64,000 nucleotides of DNA from Allostella sp. ATCC 35155 (lineage in GTDB: Bacteria > Pseudomonadota > Alphaproteobacteria > ATCC43930 > Allostellaceae): contig AP019701.1 in NCBI GenBank assembly GCA_006738865.1, positions 3,406,001-3,470,000 on the forward strand, given 5' to 3'. Below the pieces are notes generated by a model. That model was not told the DNA's origin and ran no database searches. It saw only the letters and a program-made list of their open reading frames with translations. Shown in pieces: positions 46,523 to 54,038 of this stretch. How positions within the stretch are numbered: position 1 is the stretch's first letter; every line of letters starts with the position of its first letter. Position numbers and translations under genes: made by a program.

Positions 46523-48039
46523 GGACGGCCCGCCCGCGCCTCTCGGCCTTCGGCACGGTCGCCGAAGAGCATGGTGACGTTGAGGCGTCGGTCTTGGTAA
46601 CGGTCGCGGAAGGTGAACCGGTCCGTCGCGTGGAAAAGATCGGAATCGAAGATCACCGCGCGATTGCAGCGGTACGGCACGACCACCGGCTCGCCGCCGT
46701 GGCGGGCAAGATGCTCGGTGATCGCCGCCTCGTCCTCGTTGAAACGGCGGAAGGACCAGTCGAGCGGCGCCTCGCAGCGATGGACGATCAATCCCCCGCC
46801 GCCGGACCCGTCCGACGGGCCGAGATTCGCCTCGTCCGGGGTCAGCCAGAAATTGACGTTCACCGCCGCGGCGTCGGCATGCAGCCCGATCCCCTCCATC
46901 CGGCTGTCGTACTTGTAGATCCACATCTGCCGCAGCCGATGGCCGCCGAACACCTGCGGCATACGCCGCGGCAGTTCGTCGGCGATCTGGGCGAGGAGCC
47001 CGCAGGCGACCTCGGGCAGGTAGGCGCCGACATAGCCGCCATGCTTGACGTGGTGGAAGATGGTCGAGCCGAGGCAGAACCGGCGCAGGCCGGCGAGCGC
47101 CTCCGGCCCGAGGAACCCGTCGATCCAGGTCAGGCCGGGCGCCAGCGCGCGATAGTCGGCCTCCACCTGGCCCCAGTCCCGGTCGCGCAGCGGGCTGGCG
47201 GTCATGGCCGGCGCATCGAGCCGCTGGATCGCCCGGTTGTAGCTGCCATCCAGGGTCCGCAAGGCGTCGTCGGTCAGCGCGACCGGCCGCCGGGCGTCGG
47301 TGCCGTCCGGCATCGCCGCCAGCAGCGCCTCGTAGCGCGGCAGCAACCGGGCGATCCGTCGCCGGTCGATCGCCGGATCGTCCTGCGCCAGCAGCCAGCG
47401 CAGTTGCTCGACATCGTGGCGGATGCGGCTACGATTGGCGATCCGGTCGCCATCCCGCCACGGCACCGACGGCTCCAGCCGCCGTGCCAGCGCCGCCTGC
47501 TCGCGCCAGGTGGCGACGGCCGCGGCCGGCTGCCCCGCCGCTAGCTGCAGCAGCGCCAGCGCCGCCCGCGGCGATGCGAGCCCCGTGTCGATGGCCAGGG
47601 CGGTGCGAAAGCGTGCGGCCGCCTCCTCGGGCACCCCTGCGCGCTCGAGCGCGAGGCCCCAGGCATACTGGAAGCGCGCTTCCCGCGGCGCCAGTTCTGC
47701 CGCGCGGGCCTGCGCGGCAGCGGCTTCGGCCGGGCGGCGCAGTGCCAGCAGCACATTGCCGCGATTGTGCTGGATGCCGGGGTGGCCGGGCGCCAGCGCA
47801 GCCGCCCGATCCAGGACGGGCAGCGCCTCGGCGAGCCGGTCGCAGGCCATCAGCGCCGTCCCGAGATTGGCGAGGAGGGCGGGATTGTCGGGGCTCGACT
47901 GCAGCGCGGCCGCGAAATGGGCCGCAGCATCGGCCGGTCGGGCGGCGCGCATGGCTTCCAGCCCGGCCGCATGGCGGCGTTGGGCATCCGTCGCCGTCCC
48001 CCTTTGCGCGGACGACCCGTCCGCGACGGCTTCCACCAT
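46519..48039 (-). CDS. TPR-repeat protein with 2OG-Fe(II) oxygenase domain
   Basis: This 506-residue protein has tetratricopeptide repeats at about residues 20-165 and a linker. A C-terminal 2-oxoglutarate/iron oxygenase domain follows, with the motif H387-A-D389 in GLHADAAAVNVNFWL, a distal histidine about 470 in DLFHATD, and an arginine in DRRLNVTM. The family suggests hydroxylation of a protein or small molecule; the TPR part suggests a protein partner. It is upstream of and translationally coupled to the ABC exporter, so the product may be modified before export (inference). The start at 48039 precedes the first repeat. Confidence 0.87.
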   Translation of the reverse strand: MVEAVADGSSAQRGTATDAQRRHAAGLEAMRAARPADAAAHFAAALQSSPDNPALLANLGTALMACDRLAEALPVLDRAAALAPGHPGIQHNRGNVLLALRRPAEAAAAQARAAELAPREARFQYAWGLALERAGVPEEAAARFRTALAIDTGLASPRAALALLQLAAGQPAAAVATWREQAALARRLEPSVPWRDGDRIANRSRIRHDVEQLRWLLAQDDPAIDRRRIARLLPRYEALLAAMPDGTDARRPVALTDDALRTLDGSYNRAIQRLDAPAMTASPLRDRDWGQVEADYRALAPGLTWIDGFLGPEALAGLRRFCLGSTIFHHVKHGGYVGAYLPEVACGLLAQIADELPRRMPQVFGGHRLRQMWIYKYDSRMEGIGLHADAAAVNVNFWLTPDEANLGPSDGSGGGGLIVHRCEAPLDWSFRRFNEDEAAITEHLARHGGEPVVVPYRCNRAVIFDSDLFHATDRFTFRDRYQDRRLNVTMLFGDRAEGREARAGRP

Positions 48040-48296
48040 CGCCACCCTCGCTCGCTCGCCGCTGCCGGCGGCGGTCAATCTAGGCGCATTGCGCCGACAG
48101 CGGCAAATCCGGCGGCCACAACCTACGCGACGGAACGTCGCAGTGTTGCAGCGCACAACGCCGTTTTCGCCGATTCCGGCTGCCGTATTGCACGCAGAAA
48201 ACCCGCCAAACCTATGGTACAAATTGATATATTACCGATCGACGGCGGGCTGAAACTTCGACCGCACACTTTCAGTGAGCAGGTGCAAAAAAGTTC
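48040..48296. other. Intergenic region upstream of the sRNA promoter
   Basis: These 257 bases lie between the TPR/oxygenase start and the sRNA promoter. They are locally AT-rich around 48215-48240 (TTGATATATTACC), as expected for the minus-strand gene's promoter. Open frames crossing it lack ribosome sites and family motifs, so I call no gene. Confidence 0.5.
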
Positions 48297-48325
48297 TTGA
48301 AAGCCGCCGAGGGGCGGCGCATATT
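48297..48325 (+). promoter_or_regulatory. Sigma-70-type promoter of the candidate sRNA
   Basis: TTGAAA (48297-48302) and CATATT (48320-48325) are separated by exactly 17 bases. The spacer consists of a perfect inverted repeat, GCCGCC-GAGG-GGCGGC (48303-48318), plus one base; it may be an operator or a supercoiling-sensitive element. The predicted start is near 48332. Confidence 0.65.
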
Positions 48326-48331
48326 CGGTTT

Positions 48332-48431
48332 CGCAGCATGGCCCACACCGCGTTGCGGTGCATGTTGTGTCTTCTTGGGCGTTTCCTCCCTAAACTTGGG
48401 CCGCATCGCAAGGTGCGGCCCCTTCTTTTTT
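48332..48431 (+). ncRNA. Candidate ~100-nt small RNA with anti-Shine-Dalgarno loop
   Basis: Downstream of a good promoter, the sequence folds in three parts. A stem GCCCA/TGGGC (48341-48345 with 48376-48380) encloses a hairpin CACCGC-GTT-GCGGTG (48346-48360). A short hairpin GTTT/AAAC (48381-48384 with 48392-48395) exposes CCTCCCT in its loop, complementary to Shine-Dalgarno sequences. The third part is an intrinsic terminator. C/U-rich anti-SD loops are known in alphaproteobacterial trans-acting sRNAs such as the alpha-r14 and cuckoo families; membership here is inferred. No open frame fits, and 6S, SRP and tmRNA signatures are absent. Confidence 0.7.
48398..48431 (+). terminator. Intrinsic terminator of the candidate sRNA
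   Basis: GGGCCGCA (48398-48405) pairs perfectly with TGCGGCCC (48414-48421) around an eight-base loop and is followed by a T tract (48423-48431, one C). It is the only textbook rho-independent terminator with a full T tract that I noted in the window. Confidence 0.9.
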
Positions 48432-48509
48432 CCGGGCGTCTTTTGCCGTCCGCCGGGCCCTTGGCCGTCGACCGCCAGTGGCACGCTTGTTGCGACGCCG
48501 GACGGCATC

Positions 48510-48737
48510 ATGCCGGTCCATCACCGCCCTCCCGTTTCCGCCGCCCTGATCGCGATGCAGGGCCGCGAGTTGCACGGCATCGAGATCGCCGACGGCCGCG
48601 CCGTCGAGCTTGCCGCCGAACTCGATCGCATCAACCGGCAGGCCGAAGCGGCGATCCCGGAATTCTGGTTCTTCGACGAGCCGATCCAGTTCCTGGCGGA
48701 GCTGGACGCGCTGGCGCGGCCGGAGGACGGGGAATGA
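48510..48737 (+). CDS. Small AtzG/GatC-like amidase accessory protein
   Basis: This 75-residue protein has a mostly helical central part and an acidic C-terminal segment FDEPIQFLAELD. It overlaps the amidase start by four bases (ATGA). By size, position and pattern it resembles AtzG/DUF4089 and GatC-type small subunits, which bind amidase-signature enzymes. The match is by pattern only. Another small protein in the same position precedes the second amidase at 54035. Confidence 0.65.
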   Translation: MPVHHRPPVSAALIAMQGRELHGIEIADGRAVELAAELDRINRQAEAAIPEFWFFDEPIQFLAELDALARPEDGE

Positions 48738-50164
48738 ACGACGCCGCCGCCCTCGACGTCTGGGAGACCGCAGCGGCAATCCGCAGCGGCCGCCTGACGG
48801 CGGAGGCCGCCGTCGCGGCATCGCTCGCCCGCATCGCCGACTGGCAGCCCGTCGTCAATGCCCTCATCCGCATCGAGGCGGAGGCCGCCCTGGCGCGGGC
48901 GCGGGCACTCGACCGGGCGGCAGCGGCAGGCGACTGGGCCGGCCCCCTGCACGGGGTTCCGCTCGCCCACAAGGACATGTTCGCACGGCCCGGCGGCGAG
49001 ATGACGGGCGGTTCGACGATCCTGCCCGGCCACGAGCAGCCCGCCCCCGCGCCGGCCGTGGCGCGGCTCGAAGCGGCCGGCGCAATCACGGTCGGCTGGC
49101 TGAACATGTCGGAATTCGCCGCCGGCCCGACCGGCCACAACGTCCATTTCGGCCACAACCGGAATCCCTGGAACCCCCGCCATGTCACGGGCGGCTCGTC
49201 GGCCGGCTCGGGCGCGGCGGTCGCCGCGCGTATGGTCGCCGGCGCCCTCGGCTCCGATACCGGTGGCTCGATCCGGCTGCCCGCGGCCATGAACGGGCTC
49301 GTCGGCCTGAAGCCGACCTACGGGCGTGTCAGCCGGGCCGGCTCGATGCCGCGCGCATGGTCGCTCGATACCATCGGGCCCCTGACCCGAACCGCCCGCG
49401 ATGCGGCCCTGATGACCGCCGCCATCGCCGGGCACGACCCGCGCGACCCCAGCACCAGCCGCCGACCTTTCCCGGACAGCCTCGACTTCCTCGAGCGTCC
49501 GGCGAGCGGGCTGGTCCTCGGCCGGCCGCCGGCGGCATGGATGGCGGACGCCACGGCCGAGGTGGCCGATGCCGTCGCCGCGGCGCTCCACGTCTTCTCC
49601 CGGCTCGGCATGACGGCGCAGGCCGTGGACGCACCGCCGCTCGAGCCGCTCTTCGCGCTGGGCGACGCCATCTCGAAGTCGGAAGCGGCGGCGGTCCACG
49701 GCACCTGGATGCGGACGCGCGCCGGCGACTATTCGGTCCATGTCCACAGCCGAACCGAGGCGGGGTTTCATGTTCCCGCCACCCGGTACCTCGAGGCGAC
49801 GGCGCTGCGCGGCCGGCTGCTGGGGGCCTTCGTGGCCGGCACCTTTGCCGGCATCGACGTGCTGGCCGCGCCGATCCTGACCTTCCCCGTGCCGACCATC
49901 GCCGAGACCGACGAGGGCGCGACCTCGGCCATTCCCGCGATGGTCGCCCGCCTCACCCGCTACACCCGGCCGTTCAACTATCTCGGCCTGCCGGCCCTGG
50001 CCCTGCCGATCGGCTTCGACGCGCAAGGGCTGCCGATGGCCATGCAGCTGGTCGGACGCCCCTTCTCCGAGCCGCTGCTGCTGCGCCTGGCGCACCAGTA
50101 CCAGCAGGCGACCGGCTGGCATCTGCTGGAACCGACGATCGAGCGGGCGGCGGAGCCGGCATGA
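48734..50164 (+). CDS. Amidase-signature family hydrolase (first copy)
   Basis: This 476-residue amidase cleaves an amide bond with the Ser-cisSer-Lys triad: K80 in LAHKDMF, S155 in GGSSAGSG and nucleophile S179 in GSDTGGSIR. The spacing is canonical for the family, which includes GatA, AtzE and allophanate hydrolases. It is preceded by a translationally coupled AtzG/GatC-like protein and followed by a peptide-type ABC transporter, which suggests hydrolysis of an imported amide. The exact substrate is unknown. Confidence 0.93.
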   Translation: MNDAAALDVWETAAAIRSGRLTAEAAVAASLARIADWQPVVNALIRIEAEAALARARALDRAAAAGDWAGPLHGVPLAHKDMFARPGGEMTGGSTILPGHEQPAPAPAVARLEAAGAITVGWLNMSEFAAGPTGHNVHFGHNRNPWNPRHVTGGSSAGSGAAVAARMVAGALGSDTGGSIRLPAAMNGLVGLKPTYGRVSRAGSMPRAWSLDTIGPLTRTARDAALMTAAIAGHDPRDPSTSRRPFPDSLDFLERPASGLVLGRPPAAWMADATAEVADAVAAALHVFSRLGMTAQAVDAPPLEPLFALGDAISKSEAAAVHGTWMRTRAGDYSVHVHSRTEAGFHVPATRYLEATALRGRLLGAFVAGTFAGIDVLAAPILTFPVPTIAETDEGATSAIPAMVARLTRYTRPFNYLGLPALALPIGFDAQGLPMAMQLVGRPFSEPLLLRLAHQYQQATGWHLLEPTIERAAEPA

Positions 50165-50220
50165 CACCCGCAAGCGAACTTCCGACCAGGGGCCCCCAAC
50201 CCGACGGACAGGAGAGGCTG

Positions 50221-51846
50221 ATGACGAGAACCGGCACGAGACGGGAAGCCAGGGCGGCCCTGGGAGGGATACTGGCCGCAGCGGTGATGGCGATCGCGGG
50301 AACCGCCGTCGCGCAGGAGAAGGTGCTGCGCGTCGGCATGACGGCGGCGGACATTCCCTATCCCGCGGGCCAGCCGGACCAGGGGTTCGAAGGCTTCCGC
50401 TTCATGGGCTACATGCTCTACGACCCGCTGGTTCTGTGGGATCTGTCGAGCGCCGACAAGCCGGCCGCCCTGATCCCCGGCCTCGCCGAATCCTGGTCGG
50501 TCGACGCCACCGACAAGACCAAGTGGACGTTCAAGCTGCGCCAGGGCGTGAAATATCATGACGGCGGCGAGTTCACCGCCGACGACGTCCTGTGGAACTT
50601 CGAGGTCGCACGCGACACCAAGGCCAAGCACTACGACCCCAAGCAGGCCGCGCAGATCGCCACGCGCATCCCCGACCTCAAGGAGATCCGCAAGGTCGAC
50701 AAGTACACGATCGAGATCATCACCCACACGCCGACGGCCTACGTCCCCTACCAGGTCAGCTTCTGGTTCATGCCCTCGAAGGCGCACTGGGAGAAGGTCG
50801 GAAGCTGGGAGGCCTTCGCCAAGCAGCCGGTCGGCACCGGCCCCTGGAAGCTCCAGCGCCTCGTCCCGCGCGAGCGGGCGGAGATGGTCGGCCACAAGGA
50901 ATACTGGAACCCCAAGCGCGTACCGAAGGTCGACCGCATCATCCTGCTGCCGATCCCCGAGGCGTCGGCCCGCACCGCCGCCCTGCTGTCGCGCCAGGTC
51001 GACTGGATCGAGGCACCCTCGCCCGACACCATCCCGCGCCTGAAGCAGGCCGGGATGCAGATCGTCACCAACGGCTATCCGCACAACTGGGCGATCGCGC
51101 CCTCGCGCGCCGCGGGCTCGCCCTGGAACGATGTGCGGGTGCGCAAGGCCGCCAACCTCTGCATCGACCGCGAAGGCATCAACCAGCTGCTCGGCGGCCT
51201 GTCTCTGCCGGCGAAGGGACACATGCCGCCGGGCGACACATGGTTCGGCAAGCCCAAGTTCGAGCTCGGCTACCGGCCAGACGAAGCGCGCAAGATGATG
51301 GCCGAGGCCGGGTTCTCGGGCTCGAAGAAGCTGACGGTCAAGATCGCCATCTCGACCTCGGGTTCGGGCCAGATGCAGCCCCTGCCGATGTTCGAGGCGA
51401 TCCAGGCGAACCTCAACGAGTGCTTCTTCAACGTCACGGCCGAAGTGATGGAGTGGAACGCGCTGACCGCCTTTGCCCGCAATCCGGCCAACCATCCGGA
51501 CATCGTCAAGGCGGGCGTCGACTCGGTCATCATCAGCCGGGCGATCCAGGATCCGTTCAGCGCCTTCGACCGCTTCTACCTGCCGAACCGCATCCCGCCG
51601 GGCGGCTCCAACTGGGGCATGGTCGACGATCCCGAATACACGGCCCTGCTCAAGAAGGCGTCCCAGTCGTTCGACCTCGAGACGCAGAACCTCGTGCTGG
51701 GAGAGATGCACGCGGCCCTCGTCGACAAGGCCGAGTGGATCTGGGTCACCCATGACGTCAATCCCCGCGCCCTCGCGCGCAACGTCAAGGGCTTCGTCCA
51801 GGCCAAGAGCTGGTTCCAGGACCTGACGCCGGTCACCAAGGACTGA
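50221..51846 (+). CDS. ABC transporter substrate-binding protein, family 5 (peptide type)
   Basis: This 541-residue periplasmic protein has a signal peptide ending near GTAVAQ. Its solute-binding family 5 features include the PLVLWDLSS and LAESWSVDATDKTKW regions and DDVLWNFE. Family 5 proteins bind di- or oligopeptides, nickel, opines and other amides. The start at 50221 has an AGGAGAGG ribosome site and begins the signal peptide; the ATG at 50161 overlapping the amidase stop would add a non-signal stretch. Two permease genes follow. Confidence 0.93.
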   Translation: MTRTGTRREARAALGGILAAAVMAIAGTAVAQEKVLRVGMTAADIPYPAGQPDQGFEGFRFMGYMLYDPLVLWDLSSADKPAALIPGLAESWSVDATDKTKWTFKLRQGVKYHDGGEFTADDVLWNFEVARDTKAKHYDPKQAAQIATRIPDLKEIRKVDKYTIEIITHTPTAYVPYQVSFWFMPSKAHWEKVGSWEAFAKQPVGTGPWKLQRLVPRERAEMVGHKEYWNPKRVPKVDRIILLPIPEASARTAALLSRQVDWIEAPSPDTIPRLKQAGMQIVTNGYPHNWAIAPSRAAGSPWNDVRVRKAANLCIDREGINQLLGGLSLPAKGHMPPGDTWFGKPKFELGYRPDEARKMMAEAGFSGSKKLTVKIAISTSGSGQMQPLPMFEAIQANLNECFFNVTAEVMEWNALTAFARNPANHPDIVKAGVDSVIISRAIQDPFSAFDRFYLPNRIPPGGSNWGMVDDPEYTALLKKASQSFDLETQNLVLGEMHAALVDKAEWIWVTHDVNPRALARNVKGFVQAKSWFQDLTPVTKD

Positions 51847-51880
51847 CCGGCCGGAACCGCCCGCGCACACGGAGGGGTCG

Positions 51881-52831
51881 ATGCTCGGATACATCCTGCG
51901 GCGCACGCTCTACACGGTGCCGATCGTGCTCGGCGTGACGATGCTGTGTTTCGCGCTCGTCTATCTCGGCCCCTCCGATCCCTTGAGCGCGATCCTCCCC
52001 GAGGACGCGCCCAAGGAGTTGATCGACCGCATCAAGAAGGAGTACGGGCTCGACAAGCCGCTGCCCGTCCAGTACGCGGTCTGGCTCGGCAAGGCGGTCA
52101 CGGGCGATCTCGGCACCTCGATCGCGACCCGCCGGCTGGTCGCCGAGGAAATCCCGCCCGCCCTCTTCAATTCGCTGCTGCTGGCGGTGCTGGCCTCGGC
52201 GCTGGCGTTCGCGGTCGGCACGTTGCTCGGCGCCATCGCCGGCTATTTCCACGGGCGGCCGATCGACCGGGTGGTGACGGCGATCGCGGTCACCGGGGTC
52301 AGCGTGCCGCACTACTGGCTGGCGATCGTGCTGGTCATCATCTTCTCGGTCGAGTGGGACATCCTGCCCTCCATGGGGATGGGGCCGGACGGATCGACCG
52401 ACTTCCGCCTGACGGGCGAGAACCTGCGCCACCTGATCCTGCCGACCGTCGCCCTGTCCGTCATTCCCATGGCCATCGTCGCCCGGACCGTGCGCGAAGC
52501 CGTGCGCGAGACCATGAGCCAGGAATTCGTTCAGGCGCTGTGGGCCAAGGGGCTGACCGGGCGCCGGGTGCTGGGGCATGTCGCCAAGAACGCGGCGCCG
52601 ACCATCCTGGCGGTCATGGGCCTGCAGCTGGGCTACCTCCTCGGCGGCTCGATCCTGATCGAGACGGTGTTCGCCTGGCCGGGAACGGGGCTGCTGCTCA
52701 ACAACTCCATCTTCTCCCGCGACATTCCGATGCTGCAGGGGGTCATCCTGGTGCTGGCCCTGTTCTTCGTCGCGCTCAACCTGCTGGTCGACATCATGCA
52801 GGCGGCGCTCGATCCGCGCATCAAGCGCTGA
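51881..52831 (+). CDS. ABC transporter permease, DppB-type
   Basis: This 316-residue inner-membrane protein has six expected helices. The N-terminal YILRRTLYTVPIVLGVTML and the EAA-loop region EFVQALWAKGLTGRRVLGHV are typical of dipeptide/oligopeptide permease subunit B. It is the first permease after the substrate-binding protein. Its ATPases are probably those encoded at 58324-60350 on the opposite strand. Confidence 0.94.
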   Translation: MLGYILRRTLYTVPIVLGVTMLCFALVYLGPSDPLSAILPEDAPKELIDRIKKEYGLDKPLPVQYAVWLGKAVTGDLGTSIATRRLVAEEIPPALFNSLLLAVLASALAFAVGTLLGAIAGYFHGRPIDRVVTAIAVTGVSVPHYWLAIVLVIIFSVEWDILPSMGMGPDGSTDFRLTGENLRHLILPTVALSVIPMAIVARTVREAVRETMSQEFVQALWAKGLTGRRVLGHVAKNAAPTILAVMGLQLGYLLGGSILIETVFAWPGTGLLLNNSIFSRDIPMLQGVILVLALFFVALNLLVDIMQAALDPRIKR

Positions 52832-52843
52832 CCGGAGGGTGCG

Positions 52844-53743
52844 ATGACCGATACGACGCTCGCGACCCCCCTTCCCACCCGTCCGCCGGTCGCCGTCGAG
52901 GCTCCGCCGGGATACTGGACGACCGTGCTGCGCCGCCTGCGCCGGGATCCGGTCACGCTCTTCTGCCTCACCGTCCTGACACTGATCGTGCTGGCTGCGA
53001 TCTTCGCGCCGCTGGTCGCCCCGCATGACCCTTACAAGACCAGCATGCTGCGGCGGCTGGCACCGATGGGCACGCCGGGCCACCTGCTCGGCACGGACGA
53101 ACTCGGCCGCGACCTCCTGACGCGCCTCATCTATGGCGGTCGCATCTCCCTCTTCATGTCCTTCACGCCGGTCGCGCTCGCCTTCCTGATCGGCGGCGGG
53201 CTCGGCATGACCGCAGGCTTCGTCGGCGGCTGGGTCAACATGGCGATCATGCGGACGACGGACGTCTTCTACGCCTTCCCCTCGATCCTGCTGGCCATCG
53301 CCATCTCCGGCGCCATGGGCGCCGGGCTGGTCAACGGCCTCATCTCGCTGACCCTGATCTTCATCCCGCCGCTGACCCGGATTGCCGAGAGCGTCACCAC
53401 CCAGGTCCGCGCCCTGCCCTTCGTCGAGGCGGCCCGGGCGAGCGGCGCCTCCACCTTCTCGATCATCCGCGTCCATGTCATGTCCAACGTGATCGGCCCC
53501 GTCCTCGTCTACGCCTCGAGCCTCCTGTCGGTGGCGATCGTCGTCGCCTCGGGCCTCAGCTTCCTCGGCCTCGGCGTCAGCCCGCCCGAGGCGGACTGGG
53601 GCCTGATGCTGAACACGCTGCGCCAGTCGATCTACGTCGCGCCCTGGAATGCGGCCCTGCCGGGCGCCGTCATCTTCGTCACCTGCATGTGCTTCAACCT
53701 GTTGAGCGACGGCCTGCGCCAGGCGCTCGACATCCAGCGCTGA
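52844..53743 (+). CDS. ABC transporter permease, DppC-type
   Basis: This 299-residue inner-membrane protein pairs with the preceding permease. Hallmarks of subunit C are LLGTDELGRDLLTRLIYGGRIS near residue 80 and the EAA loop VEAARASGASTFSIIRVHV. The short N-terminal cytoplasmic tail is Pro-rich. A hairpin terminator follows, separating it from the second amidase unit. Confidence 0.94.
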   Translation: MTDTTLATPLPTRPPVAVEAPPGYWTTVLRRLRRDPVTLFCLTVLTLIVLAAIFAPLVAPHDPYKTSMLRRLAPMGTPGHLLGTDELGRDLLTRLIYGGRISLFMSFTPVALAFLIGGGLGMTAGFVGGWVNMAIMRTTDVFYAFPSILLAIAISGAMGAGLVNGLISLTLIFIPPLTRIAESVTTQVRALPFVEAARASGASTFSIIRVHVMSNVIGPVLVYASSLLSVAIVVASGLSFLGLGVSPPEADWGLMLNTLRQSIYVAPWNAALPGAVIFVTCMCFNLLSDGLRQALDIQR

Positions 53744-53749
53744 ACTCGC

Positions 53750-53790
53750 GCCGGGCGCGCCGCAACCTGTATTCCGCGGGCGCGCCCGGC
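53750..53790 (+). terminator. Long GC hairpin ending the transporter operon
   Basis: A 12-bp perfect stem pairs 53750-53761 with 53779-53790 around a 17-base loop, seven bases after the permease stop. There is no T tract. It separates the ABC genes from the second amidase unit, which may have its own promoter in 53791-53837. Confidence 0.55.
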
Positions 53791-53837
53791 CTACACTCGC
53801 CATTCCCGCCCATCGGCAATCGCCGGAGATCACGACC

Positions 53838-54038
53838 ATGACCGACCGCTCGCTCGAGGAATTCCTCGCGCAGGCCCGCCATGCGGGCATCGCCTTCACC
53901 GAGGAGGAGATTCCGCGGATGCACGATGCCTGGCAGCGGATGCATGCGGTCCTGCTCTCCCGCCTGCCGGCCGATCCCGACCTCGCGGACGAACCGGCGC
54001 TAATCTTCCACCCCGCCGGCACGAGGAGCGCGCGATGA
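53838..54038 (+). CDS. Small AtzG-like (DUF4089-type) amidase accessory protein
   Basis: This 66-residue protein is helical with the acidic C-terminal EPALIFHPAG segment typical of AtzG/DUF4089 proteins. Its stop overlaps the amidase ATG by four bases (ATGA). AtzG is known to complex with the amidase AtzE, and GatC with GatA; a similar complex with the second amidase is expected. It is more clearly AtzG-like than the first small protein at 48510. Confidence 0.75.
   Translation: MTDRSLEEFLAQARHAGIAFTEEEIPRMHDAWQRMHAVLLSRLPADPDLADEPALIFHPAGTRSAR

Noticed and set aside
48332-48431. 6S RNA, SRP RNA or tmRNA identity for the sRNA
   Set aside because: The candidate is too short for 6S or tmRNA, and the conserved SRP tetraloop region and the tmRNA tRNA-like ends are absent.
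48275-48733. Open frame running from the sRNA region into the first amidase
   Set aside because: The part before 48734 has Arg/Pro-rich shadow composition, overlaps the terminator and small accessory gene, and lacks a ribosome site.
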